64,000 bases of DNA from Bettongia penicillata ogilbyi (GCA_023548195.1 JAJHZJ010000121.1:4932180-4996179), one strand, 5' to 3'. Shown: positions 23,600-36,436, counted from the first letter of the stretch. Numbers and translations are program-made. Notes: generated by a model not told the origin, from the sequence alone.

Positions 23600-26500
23600 T
23601 TGTTGGTAATCACATAATGTTGCTGATACTGTGTACAATGTTTTCTTGGTTCTGCTCATTTCACTTTGTATCAGTTTGTACAAGTCCTTTCGAGGTTTTT
23701 CTGCAATCTGCCTCTTCATCATTTCTTATTGCCAAACAGTATTTTATTACATTTATATGCTACAGCTTGTTCAGCCATTCTCCAACTGATGAGCATCCCC
23801 TCAATTTTCAATTCTTTGCCACCACAAAAATGGCTGCTATAAATAATTTTGCACATATAAGTCCTTTTCTCTTTTTTATGATCTACTACAGACCTAGTAG
23901 TGGTATTGCACAAAAGGTATGCACAATTTAGTTGTCCTTTGGGTGTAGTTCCAAATTGCTCTCCAAAATAGTTGGATCAGTTCACAAGTCTACCAACAGT
24001 GCATTAGTGTCACAATTTTCCCAAATCTTCTTTAATTTTCCTTTTTTGACATCTTAGCCAATTCCGATAGGTGTGAAGTGGTACCTCAGAGTTGTTTTGG
24101 TTAGCATTTCTTTAATCAAAGTGATTTAGAGCACTTCTTCATATGTCTATAGATAGCTTTGATTACTTTGTCTGACAACTGCCTGTCAATTGGACAATGG
24201 CTTGTATTCTTATAAATATGACTCAGTTCTCTATATATTTGAGAAATGATACCTTTATAAACTACATTTGCTATAAAGATTGTGTCTCAGCTTTCTGCTT
24301 TCCTTCTAATCTTGGTTGCATTGCTTTTGTTTGTACAAAGGTTTTTTAATATCATCAAAATTATATATTTTGCATTTGGTAGGGCTCTCTATCTTTCCTT
24401 TTGTCATGAAACTTTCCCTTGCCCATAGATCTAAGAGGTAGATTATTCCTTGCTTTTCTAATTTGTTTATGGTGTCACCCTTTATGTCTAAATTGTGCAT
24501 GCATTTTGACATTATCTTGGTATATAGTATGCGATGTTGGTCTAATACCTAGTCTGTGTCCTATTGTTTCCAGTTTTCTCAGCAGTTTTTGTCAAATAGT
24601 GAGTATTTTTTCCAAAGGCTGGAGTCCTTGGGTTTATCAGACACCAGGTTACTCTGGTCATTGACTACTGTGTCTTGTGTATCTAATCTATTACGCTTAT
24701 TTGCCATTCTATTTCTTAGCCAGTAGAAGATAGTTTTCATGATTACTACTTTATATTATAGTTTGAGATGTGGTATTACTAGGCTACCTTCCTTTGTATT
24801 TTCCCCCCTTTAATTCCTTTGTGAACTCTTGACCTTTTGTTCTTCAAGATGAATTTTGTTATTTTTTTCTAGCTCTATAAAATAATGTTTTGGTAGTTTG
24901 ATTGATATGGCACTGAATAAATAAATCAGTTTGGGCAGAATTGTCATTTTTATTCTATTAGCTTGATCTACCCATGAACAATTGATATTTCTCCAATTCT
25001 TAGGTCTGACTTTATTTGTGTGAATAATCTTTTGTAATAGTTTTCATCTAGTTCCTGGGTTTGTCTTGGCTCCAAAATATTTTATATTGTCTATAGTCAT
25101 TTTAAATGGAATTTCTCTTTCTATCTCTTGGTGCTGGGTTTTGTTGATAATACACAGAAATGCTAATTATTTATGAGGGTTTATATTGTATCCTGCAAAT
25201 TTGCTAAAGTTGTTAATTATTTCAAGTAGTTTTTACTTGATTTTCTAGGGTTCTCCGAGTACACCATCATATTATCTGAAAAGAGTTAGAGTTTTGTTGC
25301 CTCACTGCCTATTCTAATTCCTTCAGTTCCTTTTTCTTTTCTTTATTGCTATAGCTAACTTTTCTAGGAATATATTGAGCAATAGTGGTGATAATAAACA
25401 TCCTTGTTCCACCCTTGATCTTACTGGAAGGGCTTTTTGTTTATCTCCAATACAGATAATACTTGCTGATGGTTATAGATAAGCATTGCTTATTATTTCC
25501 TTTATTCTTATGCTCTCTATTGTTTTTAATACGAATGGGTGCTGTATTATTTCAAAAGCTTTTTCAGCATTTATTGAGATAATCCTATGATTTCCATTCA
25601 TTTTGTTATTGATATTATGTTAATGTCAATTATGTTAATAATTTTCTTAATATTGAATTAGCCCTGCATTCCTTTTATAAATCCCACCTGGTCACAGTGT
25701 ATAATCCTTATGATGTATTGCCATAATTGCCTTGCTACTATCATGCTAAAAATTTTTTCATTGATATTCATTATGGAAACTGGTCAATAATTTTCTTTCT
25801 CTGTTTTAGTTCTTCCCAGTTTAGTAGTCAGCACCATATTTGTGTCATAAAAGGTAGAACTTCTTTGCCATTTTTTCCAAATAATTTATTTAGTCATAGA
25901 GTTAATTATTCTTTAAATGTTTAGTAGAATTCACTTGTAAATCCATCTGGTCCTAGGGATATTTTTCTTAGTAAGTTGATTAATGCCTTATCCAATTTCT
26001 TTTTTTGTTTTTTAAATGGAATTATTTAGGAATTCTATTTTCTTATCTGTTAATATGTATAATTTATATTTTTATAAACAGTCATCAATTTTGCTCAAAT
26101 TGTCAGATTCGTTTGCATATAATTGGGCAAAATATTTCCTAACAATTGTTTTTATTTATTCTCCATTTGATGTTGATTTCACCCTTTTCATCTTTGATAC
26201 TGGATATTCCATTTTCTTCTTTCTTTTTTAAATCAAATTAACTAATGGCTTTTTTATCTTATTTTTTTCATAAAACCAGCTCCATATTTCTTTTTCTCAA
26301 TAGTTTCTCTCTTTTTTTTTTACTTTTAACCTTATTAATTTCAACTTTGATTTTCAAGACTTCCAATTTGCTGCTCCATTGAGGAATTTTAATTTGTTCC
26401 TTTTCTAGTTTTTTAGTTGCACGCCCAGGTCATTGATCTATTCTTTTTTGTTGCTAATGTAAGAATACAAAGAAAAAAAATTTTCCCTTTACATACTATT

Positions 26501-27345
26501 TTGATTGCATTTCAGAAATTTTGGCATGTTGTCTCATTGTCATTCTTTTTCATGAAATTATTGTATCTATGATTTGGTCTTTGACCTACTTTTTCTTTAG
26601 GATCAGATAATTTAATTTCCAATTAATTTTTAATCTATTTTTCTACTGTCCTTTGTTGAATGTAATTTTCATTGCAGTATGATCCAAAAAGAATACATTT
26701 AATATTTCTGTCTTTCTACATTTGATTTTTAGGCTTTTATGCCATAATACATTGTCAGTTTTTGTATAGGTGTCATGGGCTGCTGAGAAAAAGGTATATT
26801 CCTTTTGGTTTCCATTCAGTCTTCTCCAAAAGTCTGTAATATCTAACTTTTCCAATATTCTATTTAATTCCTTAGTTTCTTTTCTTGTATATTTTTTTTT
26901 ACTGTAGTTATCTAGTTCTGAAATGAGAAGGTTGAAGTCCCCTGCTAAAGTTTTGCTTTCTGTTTCTTCCTGTAACTCACTTAATTTTTCCTTTAAGGGT
27001 TTGGATGCTATACTGCTTGATGCAAAGATGTTTAGTATTGATATTGCTCCATTTTCTGTGGTACCTTTTAGCAAGATGCAGCTCCCTTCCTTATCTCTTT
27101 TAATTTGGATTATCTTGCTTTCACTTTGAGATCAGGATTGCTACCTCTGCTTTTTTTCCCCTTCATCTGAAGCACAATAGATTCTACTCCAATCCCTTAC
27201 CTTTCCTCTCTGTGTTTCTCTCTGCTTCAAGTGTGTTTCTCATAAATAACATATTGTAGGATTCTGGTTTTTGATTCACTCTGCTATCTGCTTCCATTTT
27301 ATGGGGAAAGTTCATCCCATTCACATTCACAGTAATGATTGCTGT
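23600..27345 (-). pseudogene. L1 ORF2 (endonuclease-reverse transcriptase) remnant
   Basis: The best-preserved stretch is 143 residues at 27074-26643. It includes LAGDFNLLISELDNY and DITDFWRRLNGNQKEYTFFS, then the FLDHTAMKITF region, all typical of the C-terminal half of the L1 endonuclease domain. The endonuclease start (TVNVNGMN) is visible on the minus strand near 27330. The reverse transcriptase active-site box reads LFSDNMMVYSENP at about 25285-25250, where the family has FADD, so the second catalytic aspartate has become asparagine. Many stops and frameshifts break the rest. The copy is dead. Confidence 0.85.
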
Positions 27346-27855
27346 GTATTTCCCTGCATTCTCTTTTTCCTTCAGTTGTCCTCTTTCCTTTTATCTTTTA
27401 CCTCTACACCAGTGTTGTGCTTCTATCTACCACCTCCCCTGATCTGCTCTCCCTTCTGTCACTCTCCCCTTCCTTTACTTAATCTCTTCCCTTCTTGCTT
27501 TCCTGTTGGGTAAGATAAATTTCTATATTCAAATGATTGTGTATATGATCTCCTCTTTGAGCCAGTATTGAGGAAAATAACATTCAACCAGTGCCCTTTG
27601 CCCACACTCCCATTTTCCCCTCCACTGTAATAGGTCTTTTGTGTCCCTTCGTGTAAAAGAATTTACCCCATTCTACCTACATTTCTTTCTCATCCATTAA
27701 TTATTTTTCATGTCATTTCCTCAAATTTATTTTATGCCTGTATCCTCTGTCTATGCATATTCCTTCTATCTGTCCTACTAATGATGCAATTGTTAACAAT
27801 TACTAGTATTACTATGGAGGGATGTAAACAGTCTCTTGGGTCTTGATATTAGAGA

Positions 27856-29300
27856 TCAAAATTTTTGGTTTAATTCTGGTCTTCTTATGAAAGCTTGAAA
27901 TTCTTGTATTTCATTGAATGACCATTTCCCCTCTTGATGTATTATACTTAAGTTTACTGGGTAAGTGGTTCGTAGTTGCAGTCCTAACCTCTTTGCCATC
28001 TTGAATGTCATTTTTGATGACCTCCAATCCTTTTAATGTTGAACGTTCTAAGCCTTATGTAATCCTAATTGTGGTTCCCCCATATTTGAATTCTTTCTGG
28101 CCACTTGGAGTATTTTTTCCTTGACCTGATAGTTGTGATTTGGCTATAATGTTCTTTGAGGTTTTTATTTTGGGATCTCTTTCCTGAGGTGATTGGTGAA
28201 TTCTTTTAATGCTTATTTTGCCCTCTGGTTCCAGGACATCAGGGCAATTTTCCTTGATAATTTCTTGAAAGAATCTGTCCAAGTCTTCCTTGTGATTATT
28301 GCTTTCAGATACTTCAATGATTCTGATATTGTATATCCTGGACCTATTTTCCAGGTGTATTAATAATGCACTTTTTCTTATTGTTAATATAATTTTGCTT
28401 CTTAAGAAGAAGATTTTCTCCACCCATTAATGGACCTGGGAAGATTTGTAGGATATCTTTTGTTAATGAGGCACTTGTTCTCAAGGGTTGTGATGCACTC
28501 TGGCTCTGAAAAAATGTATAGGTATTCTGAGGTGAGGTTTTACTTGGGGGATTACTCATTGGAAGTGTTTGTTTGGCCAGATGAGACTCTGGGCATTCAC
28601 TAAGGAGTCCCCTAGCTTTGAAAACCCAGAGAATGGTGCTTCTCTTTCTGGTAACTATGTATGTATGGTCAGACAATTGTATCTGTCTGTTGATCTGTGA
28701 TGTATATATTGCTTATGTCAGGCAGCTGGAAGCCCAGTGTGTTGATTTTGATTTCTCTGTATTTTCTTTGAAGTTAAGGGTGCTAACTTTTTCTCCTGAA
28801 CTAAGTGAATGATACATGTGATTGATTAAAGTGATTGTTGACCCCTCGAAAGTTGCTTTCCTTTTAGAAATGCAGATCTATGAACCTGTGATAGCAGGCC
28901 TTCCTGTGTATGTCAGGGTGCTTGCTTTTACATCAGGTCAACTACGTTTTGCTATGAGGTATTTTACATTTTCTTCTATTTTTTAAAATATGTTCAATTC
29001 TTGATGTCTCATATAGTCATTAGCTTCCCCTTGCCCAATTCTAACTTTTAAGGAGTTGTTTTCCTCAGTTAGCATTTTTACTTTCTTTCCCATTTGACTT
29101 GTACTCTTCAAGGAATTGTTTTCTTTAGTGGATTTTTGTATCTCCTTTTCCATTTGGCCAATTATACTTTTTAAGCAATTATTTTCCTTCTCCAAGCTGT
29201 TCATTTTTTTTTTTTCATAATTCTCTGGCATCATTCTCATTTCTTTTCCCATTTTTTGTTCTACCTCTATTATTTGACTTTTGAACTCCTTTTTGAGTTC
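27856..29300 (-). pseudogene. L1 ORF1 remnant interrupted by an LTR
   Basis: The coiled-coil half lies at 29252-28983, with repeats KENNCLKSI, KENNSLKST and TEENNSLKVR. The RNA-binding half resumes at about 28350 with LENRSRIYNIRIIEVSES and IKENCPDVLEPEGKISI, and the C-terminal domain ends at the stop at 27858-27856. The two halves are separated by the 577-bp LTR insertion plus its short target duplication. Further frame breaks lie downstream. Confidence 0.85.
28356..28932 (-). mobile_element. Solo LTR of an endogenous retrovirus, nested in L1 ORF1
   Basis: On the minus strand the 577-bp insert starts TGTAAAAGCAAGCACC and ends TTATTAATACA, so it has the TG...CA ends of an LTR. It interrupts the L1 ORF1 between its coiled coil and its RNA-binding domain. 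The flanks ccagg (28351-28355) and tcagg (28933-28937) look like a 5-bp target duplication with one mismatch. It aligns by eye over about 490 bp to the plus-strand element at 61868-62534. No retroviral coding sequence is present. It must be younger than the L1 it interrupts. Confidence 0.75.
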
Positions 29301-29667
29301 TTCTGTGAGTTATTTCTGGACTTGAAACCACTTCCTATGTTCATTGGGGTTTTTTACATTATTGTCATCTTCTGAGTTTGTGTCTTGGTCATCCCTGTCA
29401 CTATAATAAATTTCTATAGTCTAATTAATTTTGTTGTTGCTTTTTGCTTATTTTTTTCCTTTTGCCCTTTTCCCTTTCTTTTAAATTTGAGTTCTCCCAA
29501 GGTAGAGGAACACTGTTTCAAGTTTCTTGTGCCAGTGGCTGTAGACCCTGGCTGTTTACCAGGTGCTGCACTGATGTTGCCCTGAGACTCAGAGGGGACC
29601 CCCATGCCTTATTCTGTGCTGATGGGGTGGAGTAGGGGGTGGCTTGTGCTACTGGAGGCCATAGGGG

Positions 29668-29822
29668 TCTGACAGTCTGTTTCACTTTCCTCATTGGTAA
29701 AAATGTAAATAATAATAGCACCTTCCCTCCTAGGGTTGCTGTGAGGATCAAATGAGATAATTTTTAAATGCTTGGCATAGTGCTTGGCATATAGTAAGCA
29801 CTCTATAAATGTTAGCCATTAA
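29668..29822 (+). repeat. MIR/CORE-SINE 3' half
   Basis: It reads tttcctcattggtaaaaatg, ataataatagcaccttccct, gttgctgtgaggatcaaatg, agataatttttaaatgcttg and gcactctataaatgttagcc, the sense-strand core-to-tail portion of a MIR-like SINE. It abuts the 5' end of the antisense L1. Confidence 0.8.
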
Positions 29823-31964
29823 TAAAACATGTTTTTAATATTGGGCATCTTTGTTAAAAAGTGCTACACATTAAAATTTTCAAGAGTAAAGGCAGTAACT
29901 TTTTACTTTTTTCTTAAAATCTAAAATTAACTAATATACTTCAAGTGTAAAAGAATATAAGGAAACACTTGAATGCTAGAATTCTTACATTAAAATATTT
30001 GTTTTAAGGGTCAAGAGGAGAGTCAAGGGGTGCTGAACCCCTTGTGTGTTTTTTCTCTTACAATATGCCTTTCAGTTTAAGCTATTTTTAGTTGAAAGGT
30101 ACACTTCCCACCATTTATGTTAAAATAATTTTGAAATGCAACCATCTAGCTGACAAAACCAGCAGCTGTGAAAATGATACCTAGAGATTTATGCAAATAG
30201 GGGACTTCTGAATTAATTTTCTTCATAGAACAGACTGTCAAGTTTCTTTGAGTATGTATGCCCTATTTCTTAATTAGCTATTTTGCTAATGTTACTCATG
30301 CTAAATTTTCATATTGTGAAAAATCTACTTCATTTTCAGATACTACCAAAAAAAAAATCAGGTGAAAGTAGCAACCTCTTACTTTCTGTATAATTAAAAA
30401 TACACACAAACTGACATGCTCAAAAAAAAAAAAGCATTTAACTTAACAGCAACATCAAGTAGATAATAGCAAAACTTTGTAGTATAAAAGGAGCCCTGAC
30501 TGCATTGTTTTGTTCCTGATTTCCAGCAAATGTTGTGTAGCAGTTTCTGATACTATGGCACATAAAGACGTTTCTGGCAGGTTATTTGCTTACATTTCAT
30601 TGGGAAAATTACACTCAAGAAATCAATGCTTTACTGACTAATTTCTCTCCATAAAAGAAGGGAAGTTTGACTTGTCACTAAAATAAGACTGAATTGCTCT
30701 TTCTCTAAGCCATCTTAAAAATACATTTCCTAGTATCTTTTCTTTGTGACTCATAGAAAGGCCTTAAAAGATCTTAAAAAGGCACTAAATATGAAAATTA
30801 GAAAATTCTTCCAAATTTGTGTATATATATATGTATGTGTGATGGTAACATGCTACCATTGTTCCTTTACCTTCTCAGATAAGTTTATTTATGGGTTGTG
30901 CCATTTTTTCATAGCTGTCTGCTCTTTTATTTTTTCTATAAATCTCAGTCAAGCATTTATCAAAATAGCCCATTTAGAGTTTCACATTTCACATACATTC
31001 AACACATGTTTGATGATGATGATTTAACATACCTGGTATGGATATAAAAAGACTGATTCAACAAAGTACTTGAGAAAATGCCTAATTACTTCACTGTTAC
31101 AAATCAAGTTTCTTTTATTTTCTTTTAAACATCACCTTATTTTCCACTATATGGACAATCTTCTGAACTTGCAAGTCTCAGTGTAAGAGGAAAAATAAAT
31201 ACCTACCTAAAATATTTTCTTTTTAAGGCAAAAGTCATACAAGATTCTCAATAATACTATCATTTGAATATTTGTTCATCCTTGATTACTAGAGATCCAC
31301 CCCAGGGAGTCTAGAAATACAAAAGAGAATATATATATAACGAAAGTCTTCATTCATTATTCTCCCTTATTTTGGATGGTGATGCAATGGACACAGAATA
31401 AGTGACATCTAAGGGAAAATTAAAATAAGTTAAAGTTGGACAGTGAGAAACCAGGATGGAAAGGAGAAACCACTAAATTATATGGAGGCTTGATTGGTGT
31501 CACAAAACATAACTTTACCTCTCAGGAGAAAATGAAGGATAGTAAGGATATTTTTGTCATGATTAGCACAAAAATTTCTAGAGATAGCCATTGCTGCTAG
31601 CTAGCATTCCGATATGTGGATAAAACTATTATTTATGTATATTCATCTTATATATGCATTGTACAAGATTAAATATTAACATTATATAAAGGAAAATAGC
31701 ATATGTATGATTCTTTCTACTCCACTAAAACTATGATTAAATTTCAAAAAATGCTATCAATATAATAAAAAAGGAAGGGAAACAGAAGTAAGAAACCAAA
31801 TTTTATAGTTTATAGGTTAAGATATGAAACTTTTTTTAATCTTTTAATCTTTATACTAGGCTGCTCTAAGATACTTGTCACTACATGTACCTATATGCCA
31901 CACCATCCTACTTGATACCCCTCTCTTAATTTGGCTTCCATAACACCAACATGACAGATGTAAA
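29823..31964. other. NALCN intron, nothing recognised
   Basis: More than 2 kb without a recognisable repeat family or exon. A few A-runs and a short TA repeat (about 30822) are present. This is one of the longest apparently repeat-free stretches in the window. Confidence 0.45.
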
Positions 31965-32145
31965 AAAATTATAGATTTAGATCTGGAAAGACCTTAGGAT
32001 AATTTTAATTTAGTCCTCTAATTTTACAGACAAAGAAATTGGGGTCCTCACCCTATGTCACCAAGATTCTATGTGGTAGAGGTGGGATTTAAACCCAAGT
32101 TCTCTCCTCTAAATCCATTTTTATTTCTACTAGTATACTGCCTCT
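31965..32145 (-). repeat. MIR-like SINE fragment
   Basis: It contains atagatttagatctggaaag, accttaggataattttaatt, aattttacagacaaagaaat, aggtgggatttaaacccaag and tactgcctc, in antisense SINE order. Confidence 0.6.
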
Positions 32146-32154
32146 GACCTCCTC

Positions 32155-32500
32155 TGACAGCTCCTTTTTCCATTTCTTTGATTAGCTGCTCCATTCACTC
32201 CTTAACCATAGTGCTTTTGCAAAGTTTCTATTCTAAGACCCATTCTTTTTTTTGGTGATTTCATCAATTCTACTGACTTCCAAATTATTCCATAAGTATA
32301 TGATACCCAAATATAATATCCTAAACATTCTCTATAGTTTAGTCATGTTTTCTCAACCACCTGACATGCTAACCTGGATATATCTCTAGTATTTCAAATT
32401 CAATATTTCTATAACTGAACTAAGGATTTTCTTTAACCCTTTTAACTTATTTCCCAGGAAGTTCTATTTCAAGCAGTAGCACCATTTTTCGGACTTGTAA
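32155..32500 (+). repeat. L2 internal fragment
   Basis: Motifs such as gtatatgatacccaaatata, aacctggatatatctctagt and tatttctataactgaactaa follow the remembered L2 order just upstream of its 3' UTR ('tgatgattcccaaattcaca', 'caaaactgaactc'). The copy is diverged. Confidence 0.45.
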
Positions 32501-33907
32501 CCCTAGAAAAATTGAATTGGCACGTATGAAATTTTTCATGCTATTATGTGAAAACATGTTATTTGTGACCATTGTAGAAAGACAGTAGTCTGCTCTCACC
32601 TCTGTCAGTGTATCTCACTTGCTTTTAAGTCTTTTCTATTTTCAGTGGGAAAAAAAATAGTTTCAACTCTGAAGATTTTCTTTTCTTTTTGTTGCTATAT
32701 GCCAGTTTCAACAAAAACATGATTTGTTTGATGTTACAGCATGCCCTAATCTTATATATAACTAGACATATGTATTTGGGTGGGACCATAGTCTAGAGGA
32801 GGAAAGTTGAAAAAACTAAAAGACAATAGAACCATTTTTCTTCAGTTCTGTTCTAATAGCAGCTAATCATAAAATAATCAATGTTTCCCCCGATTCACTC
32901 ATAGTATAGTTCACAAGCAAAATAATTTCCTTTCCCCATCTCTATGAAATTAAATTCATATGGTTTCTCTCTGCTATGTGACTGTGTTTGTTTGATGCTA
33001 AAATAGTCAGTTTATTCAATGTTACAAAGTACTAGAAAAAAAAAACACATTGACTTAAATAAAGAATTCCAGTTAAAACCACTTCTGTGCAAGTTTCAAA
33101 GTTTGGATTTTGTTTTTGGGTCTGAGGTCACAATTAATGAAATATGATAAGGCAATAAGTGGGCTTGTGAAAATTATTTTTTTATAGTTGACCACATCCT
33201 TATAATTATACAACTGGCTGAAATGTGTAGAGATTACAAAGAAAATCCTGCTGTTTACTGGTGATTTTTAAAAATTATACAACTTGTTGAAAAAATACAT
33301 GGCTTTTTCTCAATGAATGAGGTCCACACATAAGTTATCAAACTGATACAACCACAGAGACAACTTTGTTAAGAATCTCTGATATTAAACTCAAGCAAGA
33401 CATACAAAAGTGATGTATGCTCACAAAAGAGATGTACCATATTCATGGAAGAAGTCCTGCACAGAGTTCAAGTTCAAGAAAAGAGGAATTTCCTAGAGAT
33501 GGGAAAACCCTCTTTATAGATGACAATGAATTGATTATGCAAATCTAAAAGATACTTCAGGGTCTCATCAGAGATATCCAAAACTACTCCAGGAAATAAC
33601 AAGAAAAAATAAAACATACCTTAACCAAGGACAGAGTGCATTCTGGAATATCAGCTACTTTCTGTGCCTTTTTTTTTAGGATCTGCAAGAATGAAAACTC
33701 CTCTCTTGGCTGCATTCCTTTCTAGGCAGGGTCCTAGGTTTTTAGCTTAGTCTCTAGTTATTTAGATTTTCCAAACAGATCAGGGCTCCAGTCCCATGCT
33801 AATTCAGAATGGGAGAGTGGAGTATGATTCTCTCAGATTACCCTAATTGTATGTAAAAAACACTGGTAGTGATGCAGGTTTATCAGTAGTACAGTGGTAG
33901 CAGCAAT
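32501..33907. other. NALCN intron, nothing recognised
   Basis: No exon or recognisable repeat was found on either strand. Confidence 0.4.
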
Positions 33908-34295
33908 GATGATGATGATGATAAATAGTAAAGTGCTGTCATCTCAGGTTATCTTCACAAAAACCCCGGTGGGGGGGGAAGGTGTAAGTATTTATACACA
34001 CACACACATATACATATATATGTATGTGTATATATATGTATGTATATATACATACATTATATATAGACAATATCTCTATCTATATAGATACAAATACATA
34101 TATACATACATATACACATGTATACATATACATACATATATAAATACACACATATAAGATAAAGAAAGCAGATTGAAACAGATATAGTGACTTCACCAGT
34201 GTCACACAGCTAGTAAGTAGCTGAGGTAGATTTTGAACTCAGAGCTTCCAGACTCCAAGTCTGTATCTCTTTCCACTGTATCACCTAGCTGAATA
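33908..34295 (-). repeat. CORE-SINE interrupted by an expanded TA/CA microsatellite
   Basis: The left part (agtaaagtgctgtcatctca, ttatcttcacaaaaaccccg) and right part (agtgacttcaccagtgtcac, acagctagtaagtagctgag, tttccactgtatcacctagc) are the two halves of one antisense SINE. Between them, about 33995-34155 is an expanded atatatgtatgtatata/cacacata tract. A (gat)n run lies at 33908-33922. Confidence 0.65.
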
Positions 34296-34920
34296 TTTTT
34301 CCCATAATCTCTCTAGGAGAAGAGAATCTATGAGAAAAGGGGCACTTACAATATTCCATCAGCAGTCATGAAAACTTGCCTCCTTCCATAGGGATCAGTT
34401 CTCTCTGCTAACTACATAGTTCACTTCAGAATGTGGGAAGTCTTAGCTTTATCTTTTCGTTATTATGGAAAACTAATTCAAAAGAAAGCGTAATCCCACA
34501 TGTAAGCCAGAAGATTAAATGATGTCCCAAGATTAATTTATCAAAATTAAATGAAAAGAATAGTGCATTGGAAAGAGAAGAGTAACAGATACATTAAAAT
34601 AATACCTACAATTGAAAGGAATAGGTGCAACTCTACTCAAGGAAGGCATAAAGACATTCAGAAAGGGAAATTTTCTATGCATAGTTAGGTATTATAATTT
34701 AGTGGCCAAAACTATTTTTCAAAATAAAATAAATTCATGCATCTAAGACAATTTTATATTTAAGAACTAATAATCACAATGACAACTTTTTTACAATCTG
34801 ATTAAAGGCAAAGGTTTTCTTAAATGGAATTTTCCTCAAATAATTATGTTCAAGTTGTTTAATCAGAATTTTCAGTTGTTCTATAAAAGGTTTCTTATCC
34901 TGATTAAATGAAGACAATGG

Positions 34921-35370
34921 GGGACGGGGAGCCAAAATAGTGGAGAAAAGCCAGGAAATTGCTTGAGCTCTCCGAAAAAAAGTTAAATCAAGCCTCTAAA
35001 CAGACTCTGGGGTGACAGAAGCTACAAAAGGTGGGAACAAAACAATTTTCCAGCTTATGATAACTTAGAAGGACTTCAGAAAAGGTCTGTCTCACTTGGA
35101 GAAAAGGGAGCACAGTCCAGCACAAAAGGTATCCTGGCAACCCAGAGGGATTCTCTTAGCCACAGCACAGATCAGCAAGCCAGGCTCCTTAGTTCTGACT
35201 CAGCAGACCAGTGGCACAGTAGACCACCTGTGAGGCAGCCCTAGTGCAGAAGGTCAACTGCCAACCCCAGAACCCCCAGCATAACAGGCATGATGACCTA
35301 GACAGGGCCACTTCAGTGCATGAGGTAAGCCACCAGTGCCTGAGGCCTGGGAGAAGAAGGAGTACATAAA
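34921..35370 (+). repeat. L1 5'-UTR fragment
   Basis: It starts ggacggggagccaaaatagt, a mutated form of the ggagccaagatggcgga L1 start. It continues through gaaattgcttgagctctccg, gacttcagaaaaggtctgtc and agggagcacagtccagcaca, which follow the remembered marsupial L1 5' UTR. It is truncated at its 3' side before any ORF1. Confidence 0.65.
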
Positions 35371-35699
35371 TGATATAAATGGTCACTGAAAACAATACTT
35401 ACACAACCAGCCTACTCTATCTTAAAGGGAATTCATTCCTAGGAGCATGCCACTGTAGCTGTTACCCTCAATTTTTATTCAATTTCAGTATTTCATTCTG
35501 ATTTATTCTTCCCATAAATATTCAGGACCATTACGGCAAATTTTACAACGGACAGAAATGCTTAAAACCACATCCTACAGCACTGAACAGCAAACATTTT
35601 TCATCAAATTCACATTATCTTTAGTCATCAGTAGTGTTCTAATAGTCACGAGCATGACTAAAATGAAAGACATATTTTCATATCTTATTAGTATTCCTA

Positions 35700-35975
<276 letters not shown>

Positions 35976-36090
35976 TTATCCTATTGATAAGCAAGCTCAT
36001 TTCAAAATGCACAGAATTTCACTCTCCCTAGCTCTTTTACAAAACAGCATTTCTCCTTTAAAGAACCTATAAAGAAATAATGCTGAAAGG

Positions 36091-36180
36091 TCAGTTAGCA
36101 TATATATTATTGAAATAAGTTCAGCTACTATATGTATTATTAAAATGAGTTCAGTTAGCCTATGTATTATTAAAATAAGT
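36091..36180 (+). repeat. Three 30-bp tandem repeats
   Basis: Three consecutive 30-bp units (36091-36120, 36121-36150, 36151-36180) each read tcagYta...tattattRaaatRagt with a few substitutions. They lie in the intron, 146 bp upstream of the NALCN acceptor at 35945 in gene orientation. The minus-strand open frame through them is a repeat artefact. Confidence 0.9.
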
Positions 36181-36436
36181 TCCATATTTTTCAGTAGACA
36201 AAATTGGAAAGGATTTAGTTTGCTGATACTTGCTTTTTTTTTTAACAAAATAAGCCTTTTTAAACTATATATATTTACACTAAAAGAAATTGACTAAAAG
36301 CATTAAAAGGCAACTAAGATAAAAAAACCAAAACTACCAATTACTTTACCAAGGAAACTTTACATTGTCAGTATTTTAAGAAAAAAAATCAGTTCGGGAA
36401 CAGATTGATCAATGTTGGGCCAAGCACTGTTGATGA

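Larger units (their letters stand above)
23241..29665 (-). mobile_element. Near full-length, decayed antisense L1
   Basis: On the minus strand, 29665 to about 29300 is 5' UTR, then comes ORF1 (to 27856), a purine-rich inter-ORF spacer, ORF2 (about 27345 to 23600) and a 3' UTR ending near 23241. The 3' UTR is recognised from the marsupial L1 pattern ttttgagttccaaatttttc and aggcaatttgatatagctta. The ORF2 end is recognised from the inverted block around gccattctccaactgatgag. It lies in the same orientation as NALCN. ORF1 is split by a solo LTR at 28356-28932. Without that insertion the element is about 5.85 kb. Confidence 0.85.

Noticed and set aside
23521..23931. 136-residue plus-strand open frame
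   Set aside because: It is the antisense of an L1 ORF2 end and 3' UTR, so it is a shadow frame.
26643..27074. Functional endonuclease gene
   Set aside because: It is the best-preserved piece of a decayed L1 ORF2 with an altered active-site box and many stops.
36091..36180. CRISPR-like array
   Set aside because: The three 30-bp units are directly adjacent with no spacers, and the DNA is vertebrate intron.
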